From Argopecten irradians (Eukaryota > Mollusca > Bivalvia > Pectinida > Pectinidae): DNA of 64,000 bases. Position numbers and translations under genes: made by a program. The notes below the pieces were generated by a model. That model saw nothing but the letters and a program-made list of their open reading frames with translations. It ran no database searches and was not told the DNA's origin. Where the stretch lies: contig NC_091134.1 of assembly GCF_041381155.1 (NCBI RefSeq), positions 29,951,540 to 30,015,539 of the forward strand. The letters run 5' to 3'. Shown here one piece after another: positions 1 to 11,989 of the stretch; positions within the stretch are counted from its first letter, which is position 1; every line of letters starts with the position of its first letter.

Positions 1-241
1 AGTGTTAAAATTTTATCGGAGTTAGTTTTGGCAATCTACATAATGATACACCATATCACTTGGCTAAAATTTCCGGCTATACAGTACCTTACAATCAACC
101 AGAACATAAAACTAATCCATAAGTTGTCAATCTTTAGGTCTTCTGACATCGACAAAGTCTCAAGTTACCTATTCCAATCGCCTGTGGAGTACGGTTAATA
201 TAAGTTGTCTTAACTTGTCTCAAATCCTGATGTTTTTGTAG

Positions 242-3200
242 TGGTTGATCTGGTTCTGAAGCTAGCAGGCAAGAGGGATGCTAACACACCACCAGACACT
301 GCCCCTGCCTTAGCAGTCAGCGTCCCTGTAGAACCAGTCCTAAGGTCTGGCCTGGCTATACCTGAAGTCTTTGTGTCTTGTAAGTTTCAAACACTCAAAT
401 ACTGTATATTCATTGCTAATATTGACCAAAGAAAAAGATAAAGTTTTAAGTTTTTCCTATGAATACCATTTGATAGTGTTTACTAACACATAACTGTGAA
501 ATACATGTAATTATTTAACATGGCCGGGGTTTAATTTTCATGTTGATCGGTTATTGATCAAAATCAATGAATTTTAGTCCACAGAAATTGATTTTTTTAA
601 TGAATGTACACAAATGTCAGGTAAGTTTATGCATTCATTTGATGATTTATTGCCCACTGCATAAATAAAAGTCTATTTCATTGTTCAAACAAAGATAGTT
701 TTCACAATTTTGTAGGCTATATATGTTGGGTGTCAGATTGTGATTCTGATGAAACTGTTGTAGTTTGTGTGGAGTGTGATTCTGCCTCCTCTGAGACGTC
801 TCCTTGCCTGGTCCATAACCCAGAGTATACTACGATTGGCGACACTCCTATCCCCAGCAGAGCTCGGGCATCTCTCCCCACATGTCTCTACCTCAAGTCT
901 TCAGATACACCTCTACAAAAAGTGATGGGTAAAACTATTTACAAAGGCTTGTGAAAAAATGAAATACATAACATAACATGTCATTGCTATATCAGGAATC
1001 ATATGTTAATAATGAACTTTTTCTAGACATGTAACTGAACTGATCTTATTAATGTTCATGGTAAAGACAGAGTGTTTTAGGGATTGAATTATTTTTCAAT
1101 TAGGGAATTAAGATTACTTTTCATTGATAATAGATCAAGTGTCTAGATCTGTTAATGACTTAAGCCTTATCTTTGTCTGTTTGATACTGTAACTTGATAA
1201 AATAATACTTTTAGGTGTGTGGGCAAACTCAAAGTGTAACTTGATAAAATAATACTTTTAGGTGTGTGGGCAAACTCAAAGTGTAACTTGATAAAATAAT
1301 ACTTTTAGGTGTGTGGGCAAACTCAAAGTGTAACTTGATAAAATAATACTTTTAGGTGTGTGGGCAAACTCAAAGTGTAACTTGATAAAATAATACTTTT
1401 AGGTGTGTGGGCAAACTCAAAGTGTAACTTGATAAAATAATACTTTTAGGTGTGTGGGCAAACTCAAAGTGTAACTTTGATAAAATAATACTTTTAGGTG
1501 TGTGGGCAAACTCAAAGTGTAACTTGATAAAATAATACTTTTAGGTGTGTGGGCAAACTCAAAGTGTAACTTGATAAAATAATACTTTTAGGTGTGTGGG
1601 CAAACTCAAAGTGTAACTTGATAAACTAATACTTTTAGGTGTGTGGGCAAACTCAAAGTGTAACTTGATAAAATAATACTTTTAGGTGTGTGGGCAAACT
1701 CAAAGTGTAACTTGATAAACTAATACTTTTAGGTGTGTGGGCAAACTCAAAGTGTAACTTGATAAAATAATACTTTTAGGTGTGTGGGCAAACTCAAAGA
1801 TAAAAGCTAACAGCAAATTTGGGCCACTGGTTGGAAAAGTGAGTTCTTCTGCTCCTGGCGAGTCCAAACTGGGCTCTCTTCCGGAGTTCAAGGTAAACAT
1901 CATTCAAGTCTACTATTATCACCTACTACTGTGGAATAGTTACCTTTTGCTGTGGAATAGTTTGTGAACTATTCCACGTGAAAACGTAACTATTCCTCAG
2001 TTGAAGGTGAATGTAGCGACTGGTGAACATAGCTTAGCATGTAGTCAGAAATACATTTTCATTGAATTTCTTAAAATCCTCAGAGAGATGGAGTAAAGAT
2101 TAAACTAGGTACTTGTCAACATTGTTGTGATGAAATATGTAAACCTATTTTCATGATACTGATATACATATATATATGTATACAATTTTCATCACTTCAT
2201 TCCAAAATAAATTTCATCATTTCTTTCACAGCCACTGTATCCATAACCCAGAAAGGAATTCACTAGTAATGGGCAAATCCAGAACAGAGAATATTAAATC
2301 CCATCATACAAATACTAAATTTTCTGCCCAAATGAAATTACAGAGGCTTGACATGCTTTTTAGCTCACCTGGCCCATATGTTATATACAACAATTGGCCC
2401 TTGATTGTATCTGGTATTTGATTTGTGTAACTGTTGTAATGTTACAGGTTATATACAGTGACAAAGTTGACCAGTATGATTTGGAGGATGAACAAGAGTG
2501 TAACTGGCTCAAATTTGTACAGATGGCACGAACAGAGGCAGCTCAGAACATGGTAGTCACACAATTAGGCTCTGAGATCTTCTTCTTCACCACAAAGGAA
2601 ATCTATCCAGGAGATGAACTACTCTTCTGGTACTCCAAGGATTATGCCCGTTTCTTAGGTAAACACTACACTCACACTACAGTCATTATTCAGAAATGAT
2701 TTCTACCGATTGAAGAGGAGAAATTGTTATTAGGTGTCAAGTAATCGATTTTATTCGTCTTTTGTCTAGGCCCAATTTCACAAACATTCCTTAACTTTAA
2801 GGAATTTCTTAAACTTAAAATTCTCCAAAGGAGATATTACAGAAGTTAAGGAAAGAATCTTAAGTTAAGGAGCCTTCCTTCAAATCTGTAGTTAAGGAGT
2901 TAAGGAAAGTTAAGGAATGTTGGTGAAACTGGGCACAGTTGTCTCGGGTCAAATGTCCTTAACCAATTTACATTTTTGAATTCTCTATAAGAAATAGAAC
3001 AAATTCAGTAAAAGTTTTGCAGGATTCTTCAATGGCCTAAGATCAATCAAAATGGAGGGAGGGGGGGGGGGCAAAAGAGGTCTTATATTTTCTAATCTTC
3101 TTCTCAACTGTCAGGTTTGGTAGATGGAAAAGTACTTTCTATACATTGCTGTGCAAAAATATTTGAATTTTATAGCACTGGGATCTTAGATTTTCACCCT

Positions 3201-5068
3201 TTTGAGGTGGTCAAGTCTACTGTATTAATCTATTTATACAATCTGCAAGAGCAGGAGGTAGGTGGGGATATACTGGAATCAACCTGCCTGCATCTTCTGG
3301 ACCAATGAAATATGGAGGAGACATAAAAATTAGCCATGTATTGTTGATTGTGACATTCTTGTCAATGATTCATGACATACAGTTACTTTCTATATGGCTG
3401 TACCATACTACAAGTCGATAGGCTTTCTGTATTGATGTTGGAATGGTGAGATACTGTATAGCCTTGTTTTGCTGGGCTGATTCATATAGACATTTCAAGA
3501 GAAAATTACAAAAAATTTGACCCTCAAAAACATCTAACTACATGTATAGGCCATAGGGTATTACATTCCTAGGTGATCAAGACTTCATTTTCTAAGAAGA
3601 AGCTCATTACAAAAAATTGATTTTTTTTTAGCTTTATGGAGATCTACAAAATAAAATAAGATAATGTTTTAATAGATCATGTGGATAATGTTTAAAAAAA
3701 AGTTTCTAGTTATTCATATGATGTTTTCACAAGTAAACTAACTGCGAGTATGTATTCTGTTTAGGAGTACCAGTGAGTCCCGAAACCAAGAAGGTAAAGA
3801 CCTGTTACGTGTGTGGGAAGGTGTTCGTAGGCCGTCTCAACCTGAGGGCTCACCAAAAACTGGTGCATGCTGATGTGGTGAAAAGGAAGTGGAATTGTAA
3901 CATGTGTGAACAGGGATTCACATCATCGGCCAAGCTGAACGACCACATGAATATTCATATGGGGATCAAACCTCATACCTGTCAAGTGTGTGGCAAAAGA
4001 TTTACCGACCAAAGTAATCTCCGCCAACATCTACACACTCACACTAGTAAGTGTGTGGATTCATGTACTATGTAACTTCCCAAAACCAATCTTTCTCAAA
4101 ACTGATTACCTCATGAAAACTAATACCGATGTGATGTACAGAATTAATTCATCTTTATCAAAAATGAAAAAACTAAGCCTCTCTAAACCGACCAAAATCC
4201 TATGAACAAACCATAATCGGTTTAGAGAAGTTCCACTGTAAAAGGAGAGAGAAAAATCTTAAATTAAGTGGTATTTAATGTTTCATCAGTAATGTTTTTC
4301 CACAGAATACAGATGGGAGGAAGACATGGCGAAAGTTCTTTTTAGGTTGTGTCCTATACTTTCATTCATCGATCTGTCCTACTTGTTTAATATAAAGAGT
4401 TCTAACCTCTACACTTCAGATTATTTAAGAGGTCATACTTAAATCATAATCCAAGAGAATGTTATTATGTCCTAAAATGTACCTATCTCAGACAAAAGTT
4501 CTGTCCTGGTGAATTTAATTTTATTTAAGAAAGCTTTTTCTAGAATTGAAGATAAGTCCATTGGATAAAGGCTCATTTCTGATGTCAAGACTAATTACAT
4601 TTTGTAGATGTGAAGAGGTTTTCCTGTACTCAGTGTGGTAACCAATTCCGCCAGAAGATACATCTTCAGACTCATATGTTGACTCACACGGGCGAGAAAA
4701 ACCTTCAGTGTAGGTACTGTGTCAAGAAGTTTGCACGTGAATCGGACCGCAAGCAGCATCAGTACCAGCACACAAAAGAGAAGATCTACCAGTGTATGGA
4801 GTGTAACAAAATCTTCTACAAACTTCAGAACTACAAACGACATGCACTAATGCATACAGGGGAGAAAAACCACGCCTGTCCTAAGTGTCAGAAACGATTC
4901 TATACCAAATACCATTTACAGCGTCACTCCAAAACCTGTAAGGGAGCGACAACCAAGATATATCTCAACAAACACGAAAAAAATCTCAACTTAGAGGAAA
5001 TAGCCAACGAGCTGACAGCTGGTCCATCTGCTTCTAGAACCATGGGGAACAGCACTGCTACGTCATAG
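242..5068 (+). CDS. PRDM4: PRDM4-like PR/SET-domain zinc-finger protein, 3' six exons (5' end outside window)
   Basis: I read six exons with consistent phases and GT-AG ends: 242-379, 716-928, 1780-1892, 2448-2658, 3765-4046 and 4608-5068 (stop TAG). Together they encode about 471 residues. Exon 716-928 has a Cys-rich stretch and the [13 protein letters not shown] motif that precedes the PR domain in PRDM4/10/15. Exons 1780 and 2448 carry the PR/SET domain ([19 protein letters not shown], then [13 protein letters not shown], then [16 protein letters not shown]). Exon 3765 has three C2H2 fingers. Exon 4608 has four more; the last is C2HC and ends [14 protein letters not shown], like the PRDM4 C-terminus as I recall it. 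The order of PR domain, RKW-type fingers, HTGEKNL linker and C2HC finger fits PRDM4 better than PRDM10 or PRDM15. The family acts in the nucleus in transcription and chromatin control; PRDM4 is reported to recruit PRMT5. Upstream exons are missing because the window starts inside the gene. The intron before exon 1780 holds a minisatellite built from that exon's 3' splice site. Confidence 0.9.
1189..1779 (+). repeat. 47-bp minisatellite duplicating the PRDM4 SET-exon 3' splice site
   Basis: About 12 near-identical 47-bp units end directly at the real exon at 1780. Each unit holds the intron tail (GATAAAATAATACTTTTAG) followed by the first 20 nt of the exon (GTGTGTGGGCAAACTCAAAG), then restarts at TGTAACTTGAT. 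Only the last copy continues into coding sequence. Every unit therefore carries a complete copy of the acceptor TACTTTTAG|GTG. Variation is slight: one unit has an extra T, and two have CTAATACTT in place of AATAATACTT. Confidence 0.95.
1929..1999. repeat. Short inverted repeat in PRDM4 intron
   Basis: The left arm GTGGAATAGTTACCTTTT and a second TGTGGAATAGTTTGTG pair with the downstream GAACTATTCCACGTG and CGTAACTATTCCTCAG. The result is a ~33-bp imperfect stem in the intron after exon 1780-1892. It is probably a small palindromic MITE remnant. Confidence 0.7.
2770..2934. mobile_element. Palindromic MITE (GCCCAATTTCACAAAC ends) in PRDM4 intron
   Basis: The left end GCCCAATTTCACAAACATTC is mirrored by the right end GAATGTTGGTGAAACTGGGC. 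Inside are repeated, partly complementary CCTTAACTT/AAGTTAAGG blocks, so the whole 165 bp can fold back on itself. There is no coding capacity. From memory, this type of palindrome is frequent in mollusc genomes; the family name is not known to me. Confidence 0.75.
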
Positions 5069-6882
5069 TTACCTGTTTATGTATTTAATCTAGTGTTAGT
5101 TTGTAGATGACTGTAGCTCCTGATCGTTCCTTTAATAACTTACTGCAAGCAGCGTTTCTATAACAGCATCTACAATGTACCACTGTACGTGTCTGGACAA
5201 CAAAAGGAGAACACACGCTATATCAAACAGATTGAGATTAAGGATAATAGATTTTTGGCGAGGTCATTATATGTGGCAGTGCTCAGATTGTAGGGACATC
5301 ACAACTGAGTGAAACGTGAGTGTCATTTTATTTAAGAATGTTGTTAGTTTATTCCTAGAATTAAAGATAAGGTAATTGGGTACAGGATAAGGCCATCAGG
5401 TTGTCGGTTCTTATGTCAAATAATCAAAGTTGATAACATGTGATCAATTTTAATTCAAACCATAATTCTACTGATTACTGGATGATTTATATGGAGTAAT
5501 GATGACATTATGAATGCTATTAGTTTTCTTGATATTACAGAAGGTAGATGATGTTGCTGTGCTGCTGTGTATGAACAGAGAAGGCTTTGTCTGATATTAC
5601 AAAGATGTCTGACTGAATCTGTGCCTCTAGTTATGACTGTGTGATGGTTCGGTGCATTTCAAAATTATTAGTTAATTTTGATATATCTAACTGTTGCATT
5701 GGTAGTTGATGTAAAATTTAAACTAACGGTATAAGTAGGCACTTAATATTGGTAAGCCTTGATAGTTGGAATATTTCGTCATTTTAATGTAGTGAAATCA
5801 CATATATGTTCATAAATTGACATAATTCAACTTAAAAATGTTTTATGGATATTATTATTAACCTGCAAACTTTCATTGCCATGGCGCAGTGTCTGTCATC
5901 TCGGATCCATTAATAATTCCCTTAAATGGCTAAAAGTAAAGGATTATGTTTGGTTTGGCACCCAATTTCATCAAAAAATATTTTATGATTAAATTGTTAA
6001 TTTCTAAATATCTAGTACATACCTGATAGAATTAGTGTGATAGATTTGTATCATTGTACATGTAGTTACTATGGTAACCATCCCAAGTAGGCCTAAATTG
6101 GAAAATTTTATTGCCTTGGCCTGATTTTATCTAGACTACCCTGTAAGAAAATTGGGTAGGGGGTAAATTTTGTTCAAAAATTGTAACATATGAATGTCTT
6201 AAAATATATTGAAAAATTCTATGTTTCAATAACTATGATACCAGAAAACAAAATGGAGGAACAATTTGTTACAGTGGTCTCAGATAAAGGGTAGTCATTG
6301 ACTTACAGTAGTTTTTAACCAATACAAAATTCTATTTAAATTTTAAAGTTACCTATTGCAGAATGTTTTATACAGTTGGATAGATAATTACATTAGAGGT
6401 ATGCATTTATATTGTTCTTTTCTGTTTTTCAGATATTGGTGAAAGTGTAAGCTGAAAAATAAGACAAAAAAGAATGGGAAGCTTGACTGTAAACTTCAGC
6501 AAAACTATGTGGTTAAGGACAGAAAGTGTATAAATCAACCGAGTCATGTTCAGGAAATCAATTCAAAGAAATCATTTTTAAGAAATAATGAATGTAAGCC
6601 ATCAGATACAAGAGTGTCGACAGCTGCCAAGGAAAGTAAAGCATGCATTACTCAAGAAGAGCTCTCAGGTCAAAACTTTTTCTGTTCAGGTTACGTTATT
6701 GTTTCAAAGTTATTGCTATTTTTCGCTATTGGGGTTATTTCATCAACACATCAACCCTGCTTCAGGAATTTCAAACTTTAGTTATATATATAGGGTTAAT
6801 TTCGATAATAAAATTTCTACAGTAAACCAATGAAGGCAGTCCAATGATAGAAGCAAATGACGAAGTCCTGGGCTCAGGTTGA

Positions 6883-6914
<32 letters not shown>

Positions 6915-7772
6915 CTAACCAAAAAAGAAATGAATAAATAAATTTTTTTTAGATGATCAGCAAAATAAAAAGAAAAATTTTGAAATGGTAGAATTTAGAC
7001 ATGCTCTGTTGAAGGGCACAACTTTCTTTTGCAGCTACTAAATTTCGCAATTTCCACTTCAAAACATTTTCATGAAGATGAAGTGTCACAGATTTATAAT
7101 TGAATGCAAATAATGGACTTTTATTGTGCAAGAATTGTGGAAAACATCAATTCGCGGAGATAAACTTTTATGAATATATCTTGATCGTAAAATTTGGGTT
7201 AATAAATAGCATGCAAAAAAAAATTGGTTTACAAAAAGCTCATCTGTGTGCTTATAGAGAAAAAAAAATCTATACAAGATCAGAACAATTTCTACTTCTT
7301 TTTATACTTAATTGAATGAGGTACTGATTGTGCAAACCACAAAAGCAGAACAAATTATTTTATTTTGTGTGTTTTCTACATGTCGGGTCACTTTTCATCT
7401 ATGTACTTATGGAACTTTAGACACAAACTCATAGTTATATTCAATTTTTTCTTAGCATTTGAGATAGGCTGATACACTAAGTATAGCCATACACTTCAGA
7501 TAAAAGCAAAAATTACTCCAGAAATAATGCAACCCTTAATAAAAGGTATGCACTTTTATGGTAGGAATGGAAAAAAACTGACATACAATATGCATATATA
7601 TAATATAATAGCTTTATGAACAAATGACTCGAACGCAAAATATACCGTAAGAAACTTTTACTTTTGATCACATTTTATTCAAACATAAATGTTTTTGGGC
7701 TGAGGGGATGTAAGAGCTGTGGTTTTTGACTCTCCAGCAAATGACCTGGCCTACAGACACTTAGACTTAACA
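5069..7772. other. PRDM4 3' UTR and intergenic DNA, no gene seen
   Basis: AT-rich sequence follows the PRDM4 stop. The open frames at 6509-6833 overlap each other in three frames and look like nothing I know. A 27-bp A run at 6889-6915 is followed by a TAAATAAATAAA-like stretch. The true end of the PRDM4 transcript cannot be placed. Confidence 0.6.
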
Positions 7773-8252
7773 TCAATTCTGATTAATAGGCAGAAAAGTG
7801 CTTGTGGTATTTATAGAACTTCGACTCATACAGATAACTTGTCTCTTCATATCTGTCGAATTCCACCTTTCTGTTAGGTTGTCTTCTAACATCACCAGTT
7901 TGTATTTGTTGAACGCCGTAATAAACTCACTAATAGTTAATGTTCTATTAAGACATGGGTCAGTAGGGGCTTTGACGTTAAATTGAACCCCTTCAGTGTG
8001 TATAACGCAATCTTTAGCCACTTCGAAATCTGGGATTAATAACGGCGCTAAAGTAACGTCCCTTCCCTCTATAATCTGTTTCGTAATGTTGTCTGAAATT
8101 ATGTCCATAGGAGGGAGAGAATCTGGTAGTATACTGTTTGACGGCTGTGAGTACGCATCTGTGTCTGTGATTTGTTGTTGTTTACGTTGCCCTCCTGAGT
8201 CCCCGACAGCCTGGCCATGGCAGTATCTAGTCCCAAACAACTTAGCCATCAA
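7773..8252 (-). mobile_element. Retroelement-type ORF fragment (class uncertain, possibly DIRS-like)
   Basis: A 159-residue open frame contains DIISDNITKQIIEGRDVTLA, PLLIPDFE and LTISEFITAFNKYKLVM. I associate this pattern with a multicopy retroelement ORF common in bivalve and cnidarian genomes, often beside tyrosine-recombinase retroelements. It is a broken fossil fragment, with no polymerase or terminal repeats recognised nearby. A related piece lies near 10.0-10.3 kb. Confidence 0.45.
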
Positions 8253-8448
8253 AGTGTCTAGTACCCAACAGCCTAGCCATGGCAGCGTCTAGTACCCAAC
8301 AACCTAGCCATCGAAGTGTCTAGTACCCAACAGCCTAGCCATGGCAGCGTCTAGTCCCCAACAACCTAGCCATGGCAGCGTCTAGTCCCTAACAACCTAG
8401 CCATGGCAGTGTCTAGTCCCCAACAACCTAGCCATGGCAGCGTCTAGC
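8207..8448. repeat. 31-bp minisatellite, about 8 copies
   Basis: Tandem units of the form CCTAGCCATGGCAGCGTCTA + GTCCCCAACAA, with variants CATCGAAGTG and GTACCC. The array starts at the 5' end of the retroelement-type ORF on the minus strand. The first unit (CCTGGCCATGGCAGTATCTA) overlaps that ORF's N-terminal codons, so the array seems to have grown from the element's own sequence. Confidence 0.85.
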
Positions 8449-8568
8449 TTGTTATGATTGTCTAATGCATTATGCGTAACTGTCTCTCTTTGCATTCCCC
8501 GAATTAGAAGCAGGTTGATGGTTGTTTGTAGCTGTTGCATTATCCTGCTTTGCTAAATGTATTCTGTG

Positions 8569-9223
8569 TAGGGCTGTTACGAGTACCCGAGTACCCGGTT
8601 ACGGGTCGGGTTGGGGATGTAACCGGGTCAAAAAATGTGTACCCGGGTACCCGTCAAAATAGGACAATTCGTCTGGATGTACGTAAACAAGTCTAGAACT
8701 TATATTAAAAGTATTACAAAATCCAACTCATTTGTTTTTGTTTTCATTCACCAAGGATGAAACCTTATCTTTTCAATACATTTAAATTCTCATGACCGTT
8801 TTTTGATGCGAGAACAATCTACTTGACGGACATGTGCACTTAAATAGGTCACACTATAGTCATATCGGATAACACAAGAGACCGTCCGAATGTAGTACTT
8901 CCTGTTGCGCATGTGCAAAAACATTTCCTCTGGGACTGGTATAGCTACAGACACGCTGGCTAGACTGACACTTTACGGCAGCTCATTAGCAGTTATGAAT
9001 GTCAAATAGAAATGAAGTAGACACTTAACGACTGAAGCTATCTTTACTGAACCCACATATGATTTCATCGAATCTCCGTCCATCAACCAATCTTTCCAAA
9101 CAACAAACACAACGTAATCCAATTTGTTACAAAAGCAGTAGATCTGTGTCGAGTACCCGGGTACGGGTCGGGTACTAAAATTCGGGTACCCGGGGACAAA
9201 ATTTAGTACCCGTGACAGCCCTA
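8569..9223. mobile_element. Non-autonomous hAT-type element (TAGGGCTGT ends)
   Basis: The left end is TAGGGCTGTTACGAGTACCC. The right end, read on the other strand, is TAGGGCTGTCACGGGTACTA. Subterminal regions are rich in ACCCGGGTAC palindromes. TAGGGCTGT-like ends are typical of hAT elements. Flanks show only an imperfect match (ATTCTGT left, ATTCAGT right), as expected for an old 8-bp target duplication. No transposase is present in the 655 bp. Confidence 0.75.
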
Positions 9224-10009
9224 GATTCAGTATACTGTATGGGGGCTGCCCTATTTACTGCGCACACACTCTATTGTTCTGGTGACTGAACTTCCGTTCA
9301 CATCAAATCTTCTTTATTAGGGTTAGTTTCCAAACATGCATCATGATAAGTAATTTCCTTGTTCACCAATAGGATTGCTCTATTACTGGTCCGTTGTTGA
9401 TTACTCCCAATTTCCGTGTTAGTGTCATGTGTATGATGTTCGTCTGCTATGGTCGTCGTCTTTGTTTCGTGTTCTCAAGGAGTCAATCTTTTAAATTAGC
9501 TTTTGACATAGAACTAGGAGTCCAAATGCCCATCTCTTCTGGTTTTTTTATGAAAGATCTCCACAGTCCCAATTATTTGGATTTTCCATATTGTATGACG
9601 TTGATGTTTCTGGTCATCGTCGTTTGTTTGATCATCTGTCCACCATTGTTTACGATCGTCCATTTTCCCAAAGTCTTGTAATTTATCCAATATTACCAAT
9701 TAACAGGAATGTCCTAGTGTATAACAGGACTCACCGAGCAATAGAGTTGTGCCTTCTGTATCCACTAGCATCGGCTACTTTATATGAGTGTAAATTCTGA
9801 TATTATAATCTGAATTCAATTATCTTAAAATGATATAATGACCTTGATAAACCAAGGATTTTTAATCTTAATAGAATGGTGTAGTTCTTGTGTCTTCCCT
9901 GTTGATCAAGTTTAGTGAAATTTTTATCTGATGGTTGACCAAGTGATATTTTTTCTTTCAAAGGGCAGAATAGAGTTGTGTGGTATACCATGTCACAAGA
10001 CTTGCATGC
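9224..10009. other. Stretch without a recognised gene
   Basis: Open frames on both strands at 9394-9800 overlap and match nothing I recognise. A minus-strand frame at 9514-9699 is rich in charged residues and may belong with the neighbouring retroelement fragment, but there is no motif to prove it. Confidence 0.4.
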
Positions 10010-10340
10010 TTTGACTTCTTTGCCTCACTGACCAAAGCTAAAAGGTCTCTCTTACGCCTGTCTAATTTGATGTGTTTTTCTATCAAAAGTGCTGCTGGTT
10101 TGGCGCTGAACATTTTGTGATAATCGTAGAATTTGATGTATGCTGCTATCTTTCAGGGTATGTACTGCACATAACATGTTTGTATTTTTCGAAAGCCTTG
10201 ATGGATTCTTGGATTGACAGCTGACAGTTGGATTTACCTATCAAGTCAATTGTCGGTGGTGTTTTGAGGGCAATCGTAGTTAGGAATCAGCTAAGATGCT
10301 TATTTGACATCCTTACCTTCAGTAATCTGTGGTTGGAGGG
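10010..10340 (-). mobile_element. Second retroelement-type ORF fragment
   Basis: Translating the minus strand gives short pieces such as AAYIKFYDYHKMFSAKPAAL and IEKHIKLDRRKRDLLALV. I recognise this as the later part of the same multicopy retroelement ORF type as at 7773-8252. The copy is broken and old. It is separate from the 7.8-kb fragment, since both include the region around the SEFI..F.KYK motif. Confidence 0.4.
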
Positions 10341-10380
10341 ACAGCGAAACATTGTCTAGGTTTGTGATTCAGTATGATCG

Positions 10381-10492
10381 GAAAAAATAAATAAATAAAT
10401 AAAAATAATTAATTAATAAATGAAAATCAATAAATAAATTAATAAATGAAAATACCGGTTAATAAATTAATAAATGAAAATAAATAAATAGA
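10381..10492. repeat. Low-complexity (AAAT)n tract
   Basis: AATAAATAAATA / AATTAATAAATGAAAA units are repeated for about 110 bp; a shorter similar tract lies near 10815-10840. Simple sequence, no coding. Confidence 0.85.
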
Positions 10493-11500
10493 CAAGAAAT
10501 TTGACGAAGCTGATGGCATTTAAAACAAGATGAAGACACTAATTTAAGACAATTTAGTAAGGCCTCTAAAAAGCATTCTCTGCTCATATCTTTTCTTTTC
10601 AACTTAATAAGACTTGCCCACTGATTTTGTTGAATACACCAGCTGTGGGATGGGGATCCATCACGGGGGACCACTACCATTCTGTAGGAGGTCGGTGATC
10701 AGTCCCTACTGGGTCTACACAGCTGACGACATGGTGGGTCTTTCGTCAAAATTGATATCCAGGGTCGACGCTGGATCTTTAATCCCTAACTTCTGAGGTG
10801 TTTACCAAGAAGATAAATAAAAATTAATATATAAATAAATAAGTAGATAATTGATGAAGCCATGGCATTTATGTGTGTATTCAGTCTTGTTCTTAAATTG
10901 AAAAAAATAAATAAAATAAAGTAATGTCTTATCTCTTCAGGATTTCCTTTTGACCAGGCATGTAGGAATGGTGATGTAATTTTAGGAATCATTGTCTTGT
11001 TATCAGTTTTCTCTTATCTGACCCAAAGGTTTACATGATCGACATAGCTTGCTACTACACTATACAACTTTTACATTAACATCCTTACAGTCACCAATCC
11101 CTCATCTCTGTAATATAAATCAATGTAAGGATCCTAGTTCATAGAGATCAGATACAGTCTCAAGATGTGTCACATTTTCAGGAGAAACACTGTTATCGTT
11201 GGATATCGTATTAGTCTTGAGGTGTTTCTGTTATTGTTCTCTCTCATATACTCACCATCTCCAAGTTGAAAGATCCACTGTCACTTGGTCATTGATCTTC
11301 ACGTCTGTTAATTAAGGTCATGATGGTCTAATGTAGACCCATGACGGTCTCACTCTGTTATTTAGTTTTAAACACTATGTTTGGTGATGATTTGTCTGAT
11401 GCTTTAGTAATCTTTAATTTGTTTATCTGGTAGAAACTGTAATTGGTTGAAGATCTGGGACTCCTATAACAACATGTTGGTATGGGTCCAATTTTGACAT
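10493..11500. other. Stretch without a recognised gene
   Basis: Non-coding, AT-rich DNA. Short frames at 10459-10992 and 11358-11591 overlap on both strands and carry no motif. Confidence 0.4.
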
Positions 11501-11505
11501 ACATG

Positions 11506-11560
11506 TACCATATTTTTCCTATTAAGAGCGCCTCCTCTAATAAGGGCGCCCCCACGTTTT
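11506..11560 (+). repeat. Transposon-end-like sequence (TACCATATTTTTCC...GGGCGCC)
   Basis: TACCATATTTTTCCTATTAA is followed by GAGCGCCTCC and TAAGGGCGCCCCCAC. It matches, in inverted orientation, the sequence at 19500-19559 (TACCGTATTTTTCCTAATAA, GGGCGC). This looks like the end of a DNA transposon or MITE family. Confidence 0.5.
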
Positions 11561-11989
11561 TTGCCGGAAAAAATCTACTAATTTCATACAATTTTTGTGC
11601 CAGATTGTGACGATTTGTCTTTGCAGATGCTAATAAAATACTGTTTCACTTCATTTCGATGCTTAACATATATCTGATCATTCTGTATAAGAACTAAATT
11701 TATTGCATTGGACAACTTAAGACATCTTTGCCAAGTGTTTACACATAGAAACAGCGAGAATGCCATGTTCAAAACAAAACATGTCATTTGAATGTCCCAC
11801 ACATGTGTGTGAATGAAGACTAACAGGCAACAACGTTTTAGTGATGTTTATACAGGTTTTATGAATACTTACTGTATATCTATGATAAAGGTTCCTAAAT
11901 AACAGAATGTTATCATTTCTAAACGTTTTATAGTGTGCTTTTGTCGGTATTTCCCATTTGTCACAAAATGAAAGTAGCGATCGAAAAAC

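Noticed and set aside
6509-6833. Three overlapping frames of 60-90 residues after PRDM4
   Set aside because: Overlap in all frames, no motif, no splice context; probably 3' UTR or intergenic.
9394-9800. 95-residue hydrophobic frame on the plus strand
   Set aside because: Looks like antisense of a charged minus-strand frame that may belong to a retroelement fragment; no family match.
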